From: Polaribacter pectinis
GTDB taxonomy: Bacteria > Bacteroidota > Bacteroidia > Flavobacteriales > Flavobacteriaceae
Assembly: GCF_014352875.1 (NCBI RefSeq)
Contig: NZ_CP060695.1
Coordinates: forward strand, 2,263,501-2,327,500
Direction of reading: 5' to 3'
Length of the DNA stretch: 64,000 bases
Shown one piece after another: positions 9,499 through 17,133 of the stretch (position 1 is the stretch's first letter; each line of letters begins with the position of its first letter). The notes beneath the pieces are model-generated. The model was given only the letters and a program-made list of their open reading frames with translations. It did not search any database and was not told where the DNA came from. The position numbers and the translations under genes were made by a program.

Positions 9499-9903
9499 TT
9501 ATTTATACACAACTATTTTAAGAACAGTATCAAAAAAAGGTTTTTTACCTAACAAGTCCTTGGATAAATTTCTAATTTCTTGATACCTAATTAATTTTGT
9601 TAATTTTAGTATATCTCCCTTTGTTGCTGGTTTGTTTTCTTCTTTAGTAAAAAGAGTACTTAATGTTTTTACTGCCAAATTTCCTAAAGCTGCATTTCCT
9701 ACACCAGCGAAGCTGACTGCTTCTATTTTTGTTTTTTCCTTCTGGACGATATTTTCTTTTAGAGATAATTCTTTACTGATTTTTGAGCTTTTTAATTGAT
9801 GTTTTCGAACACGACAACTATCACTACAAAACTTTTGTACCCTTCTTCTTTTTGGTAAATATTCCTTTTTACAATATTCACACACATACATTCTTGGTTC
9901 CAT
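9499..9903 (-). CDS. Zinc-finger protein of the recombinase module, copy 1
   Basis: A 134-aa protein. The N-terminus has a four-cysteine zinc ribbon, CEYCKK at residues 8-13 and FCSDSCR near 29-35, separated by a basic loop (PKRRRVQ). A small Gly/Ala-rich hydrophobic segment (FAGVGNAALGNLAVKTL) and a helical C-terminus follow. Probably a DNA- or protein-binding accessory factor. The same gene lies at 40279-40683; the two differ almost only at the C-terminal ten residues. It is the distal gene of the module and faces the cassette array. Confidence 0.7.
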   Translation of the reverse strand: MEPRMYVCEYCKKEYLPKRRRVQKFCSDSCRVRKHQLKSSKISKELSLKENIVQKEKTKIEAVSFAGVGNAALGNLAVKTLSTLFTKEENKPATKGDILKLTKLIRYQEIRNLSKDLLGKKPFFDTVLKIVVYK

Positions 9904-9962
9904 TATGCGTTAATTTTACGTAAGATTAATGTTTAATCGTTCTTTATTACAATATTTTACCC

Positions 9963-10142
9963 CTATTTGTTAAAAACATGAGCCAATAAATAATCAATAG
10001 CATCTTCTTTTTTTAATTGCTTGCTGCTTATTTTATTGTTTGTTTTTGAGAACATGAAATCTTTTTTTAGTTTTTCAAACAACAACAATTGCTCCTCTTT
10101 TGGAAGGGCTTTTGCTACTTGATAAACTATTTCTGAATTCAT
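9963..10142 (-). CDS. 59-aa small protein of the recombinase module, copy 1
   Basis: An ORF from the ATG at 10142: MNSEIVYQVAKALPKEEQ, then LLLFEKLKKDF and a basic middle (KTNNKISSKQLKKEDAIDYLL), ending at TAG. It is predicted all-helical and amphipathic. Support for coding: it fills most of the gap between its neighbours, has the same strand, and is intact in the second copy, where the one difference I see (GCA to GCT) is silent. Function unknown. Confidence 0.6.
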   Translation of the reverse strand: MNSEIVYQVAKALPKEEQLLLFEKLKKDFMFSKTNNKISSKQLKKEDAIDYLLAHVFNK

Positions 10143-10274
10143 TTCTAATCGATAACTAAGGTCTATTCGAAGTTAAAGATTATAGGTACAGAAAGGGGTT
10201 AGAAATAGATGTCCGAAGGATGTCTTTTTATGTCTGTGTGAAGTATTTTATGTCAAATGCGGAATTCATCCTCT
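10143..10274. promoter_or_regulatory. Intergenic region with repeated ATGTC words inside the module
   Basis: ATGTC occurs four times in about 50 bp (near 10209, 10219, 10230 and 10249) together with GATGTCCGAAGGATGTC. The region is identical in both module copies. It may hold the promoter of the two small distal genes or binding sites for a module protein. Confidence 0.3.
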
Positions 10275-11252
10275 TTAAGAAATCAATTCTTTGAGTTGCT
10301 CCTTAATTTTGAGCACTCTAAAATCGTGAGACCGATTTACGTCTCTAGCATAATTTCTTAATTTAGTAGTTGGAGTGTTATGTTCAGTATTTAGGTAGTT
10401 GATAAAAGATTCTTTCTTTGCTTGTATCAAATTCAATTCTAATAAAGCTTGGTGTAAGCTATCAATATTAGAGGGTTTGTTTTCGTTTAATTCTTCAATA
10501 AAATTATTTGTAAATCTAAATACATCAAAACTTGAGAATGTGTTTTGATATTTTTTATACCGATCCTTCAATTTACCCAATTTACTAAACACTACATCTT
10601 CTGTAAATTGATAACGGTCATTCAAACTAATTAAAACTTTTAATTGTTTTTCAAAATCAAGCATAGATAAAAAATTATTATGCTCTAAGAATTCAGAAGA
10701 CTTAAAATAGGCTTCATTACCACCTAAAAATGAAATTAATGAATCATCAGTAGCTAGCGCTGAACACTTTGCTTTTCTTACACTTTTTAATTTTAAAAAC
10801 CGATTATACTCTTTTAAATTTTCTATTCCGTTTTTGGAAAATTCCTTTTTTAAAAAATCTATTCCTTTTACATCTACGCTATCATAAATTTCTATAAAAA
10901 GTTCACGAGCTACCTTTTTTTGCTCTAAAAACTCCATTCCGAAAACACTATCGTTAAAGTTTTTAAAAAAAAGATAAAAGTGAGTATCAATATCACTTTG
11001 GCTAATATCTAGAACGTAATCATAAAACTCATCTAATAAATCTTCTGATGGTTTCTTTTTTATGCTTAAATCTGGCAGGTATAGAACGTTGTCTTTTACA
11101 ATTAATTTTGATGATGATGATGATGATGATGCAGAATTGTAACAAACATAAACTCCGCCATTTATTAGGGCATCAATTTGTTGCTCTCTTGTCAAATCAT
11201 AAAAATCTGTATTCTTCTTAATACAAGACCAAAACTTACTTTTTCTATGCAT
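10275..11252 (-). CDS. 325-aa helical protein of the recombinase module, copy 1
   Basis: Not recognised. It begins MHRKSKFWSCIKKNTDFYDL and is mostly helical and charged. A run of serines near residues 42-49 is encoded by a TCA/ATG-type trinucleotide microsatellite (11110-11130), one unit longer than in copy 2. It lies 12 bp downstream of the recombinase gene in the same orientation, in both copies, so it is probably an obligate partner such as a recombination accessory protein. No catalytic motif seen. Confidence 0.6.
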   Translation of the reverse strand: MHRKSKFWSCIKKNTDFYDLTREQQIDALINGGVYVCYNSASSSSSSSKLIVKDNVLYLPDLSIKKKPSEDLLDEFYDYVLDISQSDIDTHFYLFFKNFNDSVFGMEFLEQKKVARELFIEIYDSVDVKGIDFLKKEFSKNGIENLKEYNRFLKLKSVRKAKCSALATDDSLISFLGGNEAYFKSSEFLEHNNFLSMLDFEKQLKVLISLNDRYQFTEDVVFSKLGKLKDRYKKYQNTFSSFDVFRFTNNFIEELNENKPSNIDSLHQALLELNLIQAKKESFINYLNTEHNTPTTKLRNYARDVNRSHDFRVLKIKEQLKELIS

Positions 11253-11264
11253 TTTTGTTTTTAA

Positions 11265-12575
11265 TTATTTTCTTAATAATACTGAATAATCATCTGGTAA
11301 CTCGGCATCTATATCTCTTAAATACTTCTCTAATGCAACCATTGTTGAATGTCCTGTAATTGGCATCAACATACTCCTTGCTTCATGTTGAGATTTACCT
11401 TGATTCCTATAACTGTTATACATCTTCGTAATAAAAGTATGTTTAAAGCTATACATTCCAAATTCCGTACCTAACTTGAAGTGTTCTTTAATTTTTTTAA
11501 AGCGTTTAGAAAATTCGTTTCTTTTATTAGTTTCTTCTGCATCCCAATCTTCTCCTATTTCAAATCTACCAAAAAGGAAGGCTTTTGGGTCTTTTAATGA
11601 TAAATCTGGTAGGCTATCCAATAAAATAGTTGGCAGTCTTTTAATTTGTACAGGTTTGTTCTTTGCTTTAACGTATATTTTCTTGTCTATAACATCAATG
11701 TCAGCAATTTTTAACCTACATATCTCAATAGGTCTTAATATGCTATAGGAAATAAATTTTACAAATAGTAATAAATGTGGATCTTCACTTTTCATATATT
11801 CGTAAATATCTTTCTCTTGTTTTGGGGTGTATGTTTTATTTCTTTTTGGTACTGTTTTCAAAACAGCAATTTTACGTACGAAATTTTCTTTTACGATTTC
11901 ATTATCTTCCAAAAGCTGAAACATAGATGCAATATCTGTTCTAGAATTATTGCGATTTCTTGCACTCGTTCTTTTTAAAACATCATTTAGATACTCAATA
12001 ATTATTTTCTTTGTTATAAAGGTGATGGGATTATCGAAATAAGTTTTCTCTTTTAACCATTTCTCAAAAAGACCTATCCTGCTCTTATACTGAACAAAAG
12101 AATTTTTGTTCATCATATTTGCTTTTAAATCTAAAGTGAATTCAAAAGCACTTAAAATAGACGTAGCATTTGTCTCTTTAATAGTTGGCTGTTGCTGTTC
12201 TATTGCCTTACTGTTGCTTTCTTGTTGTTTTTCTGTTGCTTTGTTTTTGCTCTTCTGTGTGGCATCTGAAAAAATAGCTTCTTCCAAAGCACTGTTATCT
12301 TCATAGGGATTAAAACCATATTGCAACAATTCTAACAAAGATTGTTGCATCGTCTTTAAAAAAGCATAACGATCCTTCTTGGTTTTTAATTTGTTTGCGC
12401 CAGCTTTTATAAAATTTTGCTTTACCAATTTTCCAGTTTCTGGATTTCGAAATGAAAAATAAACAAACCAATCTTTAGACATTGCTTTCTTTTTCTCTTG
12501 TAAAGTGAGTTTTGACCAAGTGGAAATATCTACTCCTCCTGTGTAGATTTTTGGTTCTGAATAATTCATTTTCAT
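11265..12575 (-). CDS. Tyrosine recombinase of element C (module copy 1)
   Basis: A 436-aa site-specific recombinase. Residues 1-90 form the probable arm-binding domain, about 95-135 a Gln/Lys-rich linker, 140-240 the core-binding domain and 250-436 the catalytic domain. Catalytic residues are R281 (SILRPIEI), a beta-hairpin Lys near 303, K378/H379 in YSFKHTFIT, H409 in ITGHS and Y418 in ALEKYLRD. I start it at MKMNYSEPKIYTGG (12575), which both copies share. An upstream frame reads through the att site and is not protein. It sits 110 bp from the tRNA-Met fragment, which is its presumed attachment site. Copy 2 is at 42042-43352; the two differ only in the N-terminal part. Confidence 0.9.
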   Translation of the reverse strand: MKMNYSEPKIYTGGVDISTWSKLTLQEKKKAMSKDWFVYFSFRNPETGKLVKQNFIKAGANKLKTKKDRYAFLKTMQQSLLELLQYGFNPYEDNSALEEAIFSDATQKSKNKATEKQQESNSKAIEQQQPTIKETNATSILSAFEFTLDLKANMMNKNSFVQYKSRIGLFEKWLKEKTYFDNPITFITKKIIIEYLNDVLKRTSARNRNNSRTDIASMFQLLEDNEIVKENFVRKIAVLKTVPKRNKTYTPKQEKDIYEYMKSEDPHLLLFVKFISYSILRPIEICRLKIADIDVIDKKIYVKAKNKPVQIKRLPTILLDSLPDLSLKDPKAFLFGRFEIGEDWDAEETNKRNEFSKRFKKIKEHFKLGTEFGMYSFKHTFITKMYNSYRNQGKSQHEARSMLMPITGHSTMVALEKYLRDIDAELPDDYSVLLRK

Positions 12576-12583
12576 GGTAAAAA

Positions 12584-12606
12584 CGTTTACGGTAGCGTTT
12601 ACGGTA
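12584..12606. repeat. Arm-type direct repeat of element C (CGTTTACGGTA x2)
   Basis: CGTTTACGGTA occurs at 12584-12594 and 12596-12606, a 12-bp period, between the recombinase start and the att core. Equivalent pairs with the same period flank the other junctions, but with another sequence. Probable recombinase arm sites. Confidence 0.6.
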
Positions 12607-12631
12607 CGTAAAAGTAAGAAACTTAAAGACA

Positions 12632-12664
12632 TAAAAAAACGGATTGTTCGTAAACAATCCGTTG
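12632..12664 (-). terminator. Intrinsic terminator downstream of the tRNA-Met 3' half
   Basis: AACGGATTGTT and AACAATCCGTT form an 11-bp stem around a 4-nt loop (12638-12663), followed on the minus strand by seven T. It lies on the strand of the tRNA, 20 bp past its 3' end, so each element carries a replacement 3' half plus terminator. Confidence 0.75.
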
Positions 12665-12684
12665 ATTCTAATAGCATTAAGCTT

Positions 12685-12728
12685 TGTAGCGGGAACTGGA
12701 CTCGAACCAGTGACCTTCGGGTTATGAG
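12685..12728 (-). repeat. Attachment site att1: 3' fragment of tRNA-Met(CAT)
   Basis: These 44 bp recur identically at 43461-43504. On the minus strand they read from the anticodon loop (CTCATAA) through CCCG, the variable loop, the T-arm ACTGG-TTCGAGT-CCAGT and the acceptor strand TCCCGCT. No 5' half (AGCGGGA...) is present, so this is a tRNA remnant, not a working gene. It marks the junction of elements C and B. Confidence 0.85.
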
Positions 12729-12779
12729 TTCGAAAAAAACACCCAAATTTTACACTTTTATGCCGTATTTTAATTAAAT

Positions 12780-12798
12780 CGTGTACGAAAACGTGTAC
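12780..12798. repeat. Arm-type direct repeat at the left end of element B (CGTGTAC x2)
   Basis: CGTGTAC occurs at 12780-12786 and 12792-12798, period 12 bp, 51 bp from att1. The same heptamer, again with period 12, lies beside the recombinase at the other end of element B (43361-43379). This matches the two ends as one element. Confidence 0.65.
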
Positions 12799-12804
12799 TC
12801 TGAT

Positions 12805-12978
12805 TTATAAATAATTTACAGCTAAAATTAAAGAAAAAATTTTTAAATAAAACAAATTACAACTGTAACATTTATATTTCTTAGATTTAATAAATAACCT
12901 TTCACTCAAACTCCTTGTACAACGAACTTTTAAATCTTTTTTGCACTTCGGACATTTTTTTTTAAATATAATTTTCAT
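12805..12978 (-). CDS. 57-aa zinc-ribbon protein at the end of element B
   Basis: ATG at 12978: MKIIFKKKCPKCKKDLKVRC, then ERLFIKSKKYKCYSCNLFYL, stop at 12805. CPKC and CYSC form a four-cysteine zinc ribbon separated by ~28 residues; the tail is hydrophobic. Small ribbon proteins of this shape are common orphan genes in Flavobacteriaceae; function unknown. It lies 26 bp downstream of the small secreted peptide gene and probably shares its transcript. Confidence 0.6.
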   Translation of the reverse strand: MKIIFKKKCPKCKKDLKVRCTRSLSERLFIKSKKYKCYSCNLFYLKIFSLILAVNYL

Positions 12979-13004
12979 AATAATTAATTTAATTATTAAT
13001 ATGA

Positions 13005-13169
13005 TTAAAAACCAATCCCAGGGTCTTCAGGGCTAGATGCTTGAGCTTTTTGTGGGGTTAAAATTAAATAAGTTCCCAAAGCAGTTAATGCTGCATATTT
13101 GGCATAACTTCCAATTTTGTTAAGTGCTTCATTTCTAGAAATAGTATCTTTTTTTTCAATTTGATTCAT
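13005..13169 (-). CDS. 54-aa exported small peptide paired with a T9SS gene, copy 1
   Basis: ATG at 13169: MNQIEKKDTISRNEALNKIG, then the hydrophobic stretch YAALTALGTYLIL and PQKAQA, ending SSPEDPGIGF. The cleavage-like AQA|S site would leave a mature peptide of only about ten residues. ISRxEAL before the hydrophobic core loosely recalls a Tat or lipoprotein-like signal. A close homologue (13786-13944) follows the large T9SS gene. Each small gene starts 6-10 bp after a T9SS coding region, which suggests a dedicated partner. Confidence 0.65.
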   Translation of the reverse strand: MNQIEKKDTISRNEALNKIGSYAKYAALTALGTYLILTPQKAQASSPEDPGIGF

Positions 13170-13175
13170 ATTTTT

Positions 13176-13581
13176 TTATTTAATTAATATTTTTTTAGTG
13201 TAAACTGAATTATTACTCTTTAATCTTACTACATAAATTCCAGATTTTAAGGAATTGGAGATAGTAAAATTTGTGTTTGTTTTATTTACAACTTCTTTTT
13301 CCATAGCAATTTTCCCTAATATGTCATATAATTTTAACTCTGTTACTAAATTTGGCACTAAACTTGAAATATTTAAACCTCTATTTGTCTCAGAATATGT
13401 AGAGTTGACACCAACACTTATTGTATAATATAACTTATTATTAAATACTAGTGGTTCTTTCAAAACAGTAGTATTTGCCATTTCACCACTAGCAATTGCA
13501 CCTAAAAAATCTAACTTGTTGAGCATTTGTAAAAAATGGTATCAAGAAAAGTAATAATACTAAAAGTCTAATTATATTCAT
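13176..13581 (-). pseudogene. Remnant of a T9SS-secreted protein (signal peptide and C-terminal sorting domain only)
   Basis: From the ATG at 13581 a clear signal peptide reads MNIIRLLVLLLFLIPFFTNA, then QQVRFFRCNC and a stop. One frame over, the downstream ORF reads DFLGAIASGEMANTT and continues into a full type A sorting domain, ending VYTKKILIK. So the export signal and sorting tail are kept, but the body is gone and the frames do not match. This looks like an internal deletion plus frameshift in a paralogue of the 1032-aa protein at 13955-17053. The operator upstream is intact. Confidence 0.75.
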
Positions 13582-13615
13582 ATATATAAATTTAAAAAGT
13601 AAAAGATTATGCTAC

Positions 13616-13634
13616 ACTACCCAACTTGGGTAGT
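13616..13634. promoter_or_regulatory. 19-bp operator, copy a (ACTACCC-N5-GGGTAGT)
   Basis: ACTACCCAACTTGGGTAGT, a perfect palindrome outside its centre, 34 bp upstream of the remnant T9SS gene. Identical in sequence to copy b. Confidence 0.75.
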
Positions 13635-13681
13635 TTTTTTTTTAATACAACATTAACAATTTAGTAAAATTCTAATTCATT

Positions 13682-13712
13682 AAAAAACACAAGTTTTCAC
13701 TTGTGTCTTTTT
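13682..13712 (-). terminator. Intrinsic terminator after the second small peptide gene
   Basis: ACACAAGT and ACTTGTGT pair around a 4-nt loop (13687-13706), with A/T runs on both sides, so it can work in both directions. It ends the minus-strand T9SS/small peptide transcript. Confidence 0.75.
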
Positions 13713-13785
13713 TAACTAACATTACATTTTCTACCATAGCAATTTTTAAATAGAAAATAAAATTCAACCACTAAATTTAAATAAT

Positions 13786-13944
13786 CTAAAAACCTGTACC
13801 TGGTGCTTCAGGGCTTTGCGCTTGGGCTTTTTGAGGACTTAAAATTATATAAGTTCCTAAAGCCGTTAAAGCTGCATATTTTCCGTAATTACCAATCTTT
13901 TTAAGTGCTTCTTTCCTTGAAATATCTATATCTTTTTTTTTCAT
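13786..13944 (-). CDS. 52-aa exported small peptide paired with a T9SS gene, copy 2
   Basis: ATG at 13944: MKKKDIDISRKEALKKIG, hydrophobic YAALTALGTYIIL, SPQKAQA, then QSPEAPGTGF and TAG. Strongly similar to the peptide at 13005-13169, including the C-terminal SPE-PG-GF signature. It begins 10 bp after the stop of the 1032-aa T9SS protein and precedes a terminator. Cleavage after AQA would leave a ten-residue peptide. Function unknown. Confidence 0.65.
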   Translation of the reverse strand: MKKKDIDISRKEALKKIGNYGKYAALTALGTYIILSPQKAQAQSPEAPGTGF

Positions 13945-13954
13945 TTGTGTTTTA

Positions 13955-16900
13955 TTATTCAATTAATATTTTTTTAGAAATAGTTCCTTCATTAGCCTTT
14001 AACTTAACAATATAAATTCCATTATTTATAGAGCTTGACAACTCTATACTTGTATTTATTTCATTTAGAATTTCTTTTTTCATAACAATCTTCCCTAATA
14101 AATCATAAACTTGAACTACAGACTTTGAATTTGCTTGCAATCCTGAAATATTTATAACTCTGTTTGCTTCATAAATACTTACTGTATTTTCAAGTAAGAT
14201 ATCATCTACACTCAAAACTTGCGCAGAAGTGCGCATATAAAACCTACCAATTCCAGATAAATTTGTTGTTGGTGTAACTTTATATTCACTTTGTGGTTGG
14301 TCTAAACGTGTAATTGTATTTGTAACTTTATCTTCTATATAGACCATTATTCCAGTTGGAAGACTATTTACGTTTAATGTAAATGTTAACTCTGTATTTG
14401 CTACAGCATCTACACCAAGTGGAATAATTTGATTCTCAAAATCTTTTGGCAAACATTGTAAACCGAAATCAACCCCTTGATTATTATCTAATAAATGAGA
14501 GTAAATATTTAAGTTTGATGATGACCCATTATTATTATTAATATTTAGCAAACCTGCATCATAACCAGCATCTAAACCTCTTGTTGCAGTATCAAAATAT
14601 TTAATTTGTGTAGATTTTTTATTTAGTCCATTATTAACTAAAATATTTATTTCTGGAGTATTTGTAGTATTTTGAGATTTGTTAGCCTGTTTTAAAAAAG
14701 TTTTTGCTACAAACGTATGAAACTGCATATCATCATCAAAAGCAAAAGTACCACCACCAGTTTTTGCATGCACAAAGAAACCTTGACCTGGAACTAAAAA
14801 AGTAGATGATGAAGCATTATTAATAATTTCATAACCACCTGCACCACTGTTTTTTGTAGCATCCCAAAAATATAATGCTTGAAAACTTGGGTCTAATTCT
14901 GCTGCATTTTTAGATAATAAATTTTTAGTATTATTTGCTGCATTGTTTACTGCTATTGAAGAAGTAAATGGGTTACCTACTAAATTCCAGCTATTATTAC
15001 CACCTTCTGTAATTGGTATCGTTTCGTTTGCACTAAAAGGAAAACCAATAAAAGTAGTTGTACCCGCTGATGCTCTTTTCAAAGAATACCCTTTTGACAA
15101 CTCAAAACCTCCAGTAGAAGATGACTCATAATACTGCCAACCAGTTGTTGAGTTTGTCCCAGGAAAAGTATTACTGTAAGTGGCTAAACCAATATTAGGG
15201 GCTGTACCTGTTGCTAAATCTGGAATGATATTTTCTATATTTTCTAAAGCTACAGGACTTGTAATTAAATGCCAATTAGAGGAATAGTCTCTTTTATAAA
15301 TTATTTTTTTACCACCTGTAATAAAATTACCATTATAAATTAAAGAGCCAGATGAACTTAAACTGGACTCTATATTTAAATCTCCATTATCAGAATTTAA
15401 AGTATTTAAATCATTAAAAATTGTTAATTTACCAGTGTCTTTAATTGTTAAGTTTGATGCAGTAGATGATGTCATTATTAGATCTCTACAAGAACCAAAA
15501 CCTGTTAAGTTAACATTTCCATCAATATTTGCGGTACTTAAAAAATCTGGTATACCATCTGACCAATTTGTGTTATCTGACCAATCTACAGGTGTTGAAG
15601 AAGCATTTGTTAATGTGGTTGTAAAATTATCTGCATATGCTCCCATTTCAAAATGACCCGTTGATGCTAACTTTACAGTCATTAAAATTTTATAGGATTG
15701 AACTCCTAAAATACCTGCGACTTCACTTATATCTGATGAAGAATTATAAGAGATTGTAGTAACGGCATCATTACTTGTTTCAATTTTTCTTAATGTATTT
15801 GAAACTACATAATATAAATTATCATTATAAACTGTCAAATCACTTATATTATTAGTACCATCTCCAGAACCAGCAACTTGTGAAGAGCCTAAAATAGAAT
15901 TTCCTATATGGGTATTACCGTTAGCAATTTCAAAAACAAAATATAATTTATTATTTACAAAAGTAAAATTTCGAGGATTAGCATTTCCATTAGTTCTTAA
16001 AGTAATACTATTTGATGTTTTAGAACTAATATCAAAAGTAATAAGTTGACTTCTACCAGAATTATCTGGACTTCCACTCATAGCTAGAAAATTACCTACA
16101 CCTCCTGAAAAAGTAAAAGCTGTAATATTTGTTGGAGAAGGGTTTGTATTACTTACACTTCCTAAATTATATTTGTTGGTAATTGCTCCACTTCCAGAAT
16201 TTGCAGTTGTATCATATTCATATAATTCTCTATCACCATTTGAGTCTGCTCCAGAAAAATAGAATAATGATGTTCCATCAACTTTAACAAATTCAGAAGT
16301 ATTTCTTACGGGCTGACCTTGATATAGCACTTTTACTGTTGTATTCAAACTATAATTCGTTTGATATAACTCTCTATTTGTGCCATCTGTTGCAGAAAAA
16401 AGTACAACATCTTGATTATTATTTGGTCTAATTATATTTTCTGGGTCTGAATTACCTGTACTGTTATTTACATCAGTAAGTCTTGTAATTATTGAGTTTG
16501 CATTGTTAATAACAGTTATAGAATAAAGTTCTCTACCAAAACCTGTATCTCGGGCTGATGAAAAGAAAACGATATCACCAGTCTCTTCGTAATATAAATT
16601 CTGCCAATCATCTATATTGACTGTTAACTCTGTTCTAGCCTGAAAATTATCTCCAAGAGCTGGTAGATTCAAAAATAATCGAGAATTTATAGCTCCACTT
16701 CCTACATTATTACCAGTTATAATAGTTTTATCATTTAATGAATTGTATAAAAATACTTCACCTGTTGGCCTCGGTTTAATTGCATTAGTATTAGCCTGTG
16801 TTACAACATCAATATTTAAAGATTCATCTATTTCTAAATATCTCACAACATTACCCCCAGATCCAAAAGTTGTATACAATTTATTACCAGCTTTAAAACC

Positions 16901-17053
16901 TAAAACATCTCTTGCACCTGTAGCATCTCCATTTAAACCTATTGCTCCATTATCATTTCCTAAAAAATCTCTTACTAATCTAATATCTTGACTATTTATA
17001 TCTACAGATAGAAATACAAAAAAAATAACAGCATAAAGTACTCTTGTTTTCAT
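13955..17053 (-). CDS. Large T9SS-secreted protein with propeller-like repeats
   Basis: A 1032-aa protein, probably delivered to the cell surface by type IX secretion. The signal peptide is MKTRVLYAVIFFVFLSVDINSQ. Residues ~25-480 are beta-rich repeats (GRELYSITVI, DGTNRELYQT, NGDRELYEYD) resembling ELY-type propeller blades. A segment with NTNWSDGIPD and a long beta region follow. The last ~80 residues are a type A sorting domain (VQVYDLLGKIVMKKE, then GIYIVKLKA and KKILIE). I start at 17053, since an upstream in-frame start would read through the operator at 17111-17129. Likely an adhesin or surface-layer protein; the ligand is unknown. Confidence 0.85.
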   Translation of the reverse strand: MKTRVLYAVIFFVFLSVDINSQDIRLVRDFLGNDNGAIGLNGDATGARDVLGFKAGNKLYTTFGSGGNVVRYLEIDESLNIDVVTQANTNAIKPRPTGEVFLYNSLNDKTIITGNNVGSGAINSRLFLNLPALGDNFQARTELTVNIDDWQNLYYEETGDIVFFSSARDTGFGRELYSITVINNANSIITRLTDVNNSTGNSDPENIIRPNNNQDVVLFSATDGTNRELYQTNYSLNTTVKVLYQGQPVRNTSEFVKVDGTSLFYFSGADSNGDRELYEYDTTANSGSGAITNKYNLGSVSNTNPSPTNITAFTFSGGVGNFLAMSGSPDNSGRSQLITFDISSKTSNSITLRTNGNANPRNFTFVNNKLYFVFEIANGNTHIGNSILGSSQVAGSGDGTNNISDLTVYNDNLYYVVSNTLRKIETSNDAVTTISYNSSSDISEVAGILGVQSYKILMTVKLASTGHFEMGAYADNFTTTLTNASSTPVDWSDNTNWSDGIPDFLSTANIDGNVNLTGFGSCRDLIMTSSTASNLTIKDTGKLTIFNDLNTLNSDNGDLNIESSLSSSGSLIYNGNFITGGKKIIYKRDYSSNWHLITSPVALENIENIIPDLATGTAPNIGLATYSNTFPGTNSTTGWQYYESSSTGGFELSKGYSLKRASAGTTTFIGFPFSANETIPITEGGNNSWNLVGNPFTSSIAVNNAANNTKNLLSKNAAELDPSFQALYFWDATKNSGAGGYEIINNASSSTFLVPGQGFFVHAKTGGGTFAFDDDMQFHTFVAKTFLKQANKSQNTTNTPEINILVNNGLNKKSTQIKYFDTATRGLDAGYDAGLLNINNNNGSSSNLNIYSHLLDNNQGVDFGLQCLPKDFENQIIPLGVDAVANTELTFTLNVNSLPTGIMVYIEDKVTNTITRLDQPQSEYKVTPTTNLSGIGRFYMRTSAQVLSVDDILLENTVSIYEANRVINISGLQANSKSVVQVYDLLGKIVMKKEILNEINTSIELSSSINNGIYIVKLKANEGTISKKILIE

Positions 17054-17110
17054 AAATAAAATTTTTATAATGTTTGTATTACAAAAATAAATTTGAAAAC
17101 GGCTCTCTCC

Positions 17111-17129
17111 ACTACCCAACTTGGGTAGT
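17111..17129. promoter_or_regulatory. 19-bp operator, copy b
   Basis: ACTACCCAACTTGGGTAGT, 57 bp upstream of the 1032-aa T9SS gene's start and 5 bp past the stop of the peptidase gene. Same spacing as the copies before the giant adhesin (56 bp) and the cadherin lipoprotein (55 bp). Confidence 0.8.
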
Positions 17130-17133
17130 TTTA

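Larger units (their letters stand above)
8042..12728. mobile_element. Element C, right-hand part only
   Basis: Defined by att1, its own CGTTTACGGTA arm repeats, the recombinase module and two cassettes. Its left end was not found; element D may be inserted in it or border it. Confidence 0.5.

Noticed and set aside
9455..9716. Inverted copies of CCAGCGAAGCTGA
   Set aside because: Two 13-bp copies 250 bp apart, one within coding sequence; no further copies, so chance is sufficient.
12685..12728. A working tRNA-Met gene
   Set aside because: Only the 3' half is present here and at 43461; the 5' acceptor strand AGCGGGA and D-arm are missing.
12576..12746. N-terminal extension of the copy 1 recombinase
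   Set aside because: The extra 57 codons run through the arm repeats, terminator and tRNA fragment; they are not conserved as protein in copy 2. The shared MK(M/L)NYSEP start was used.
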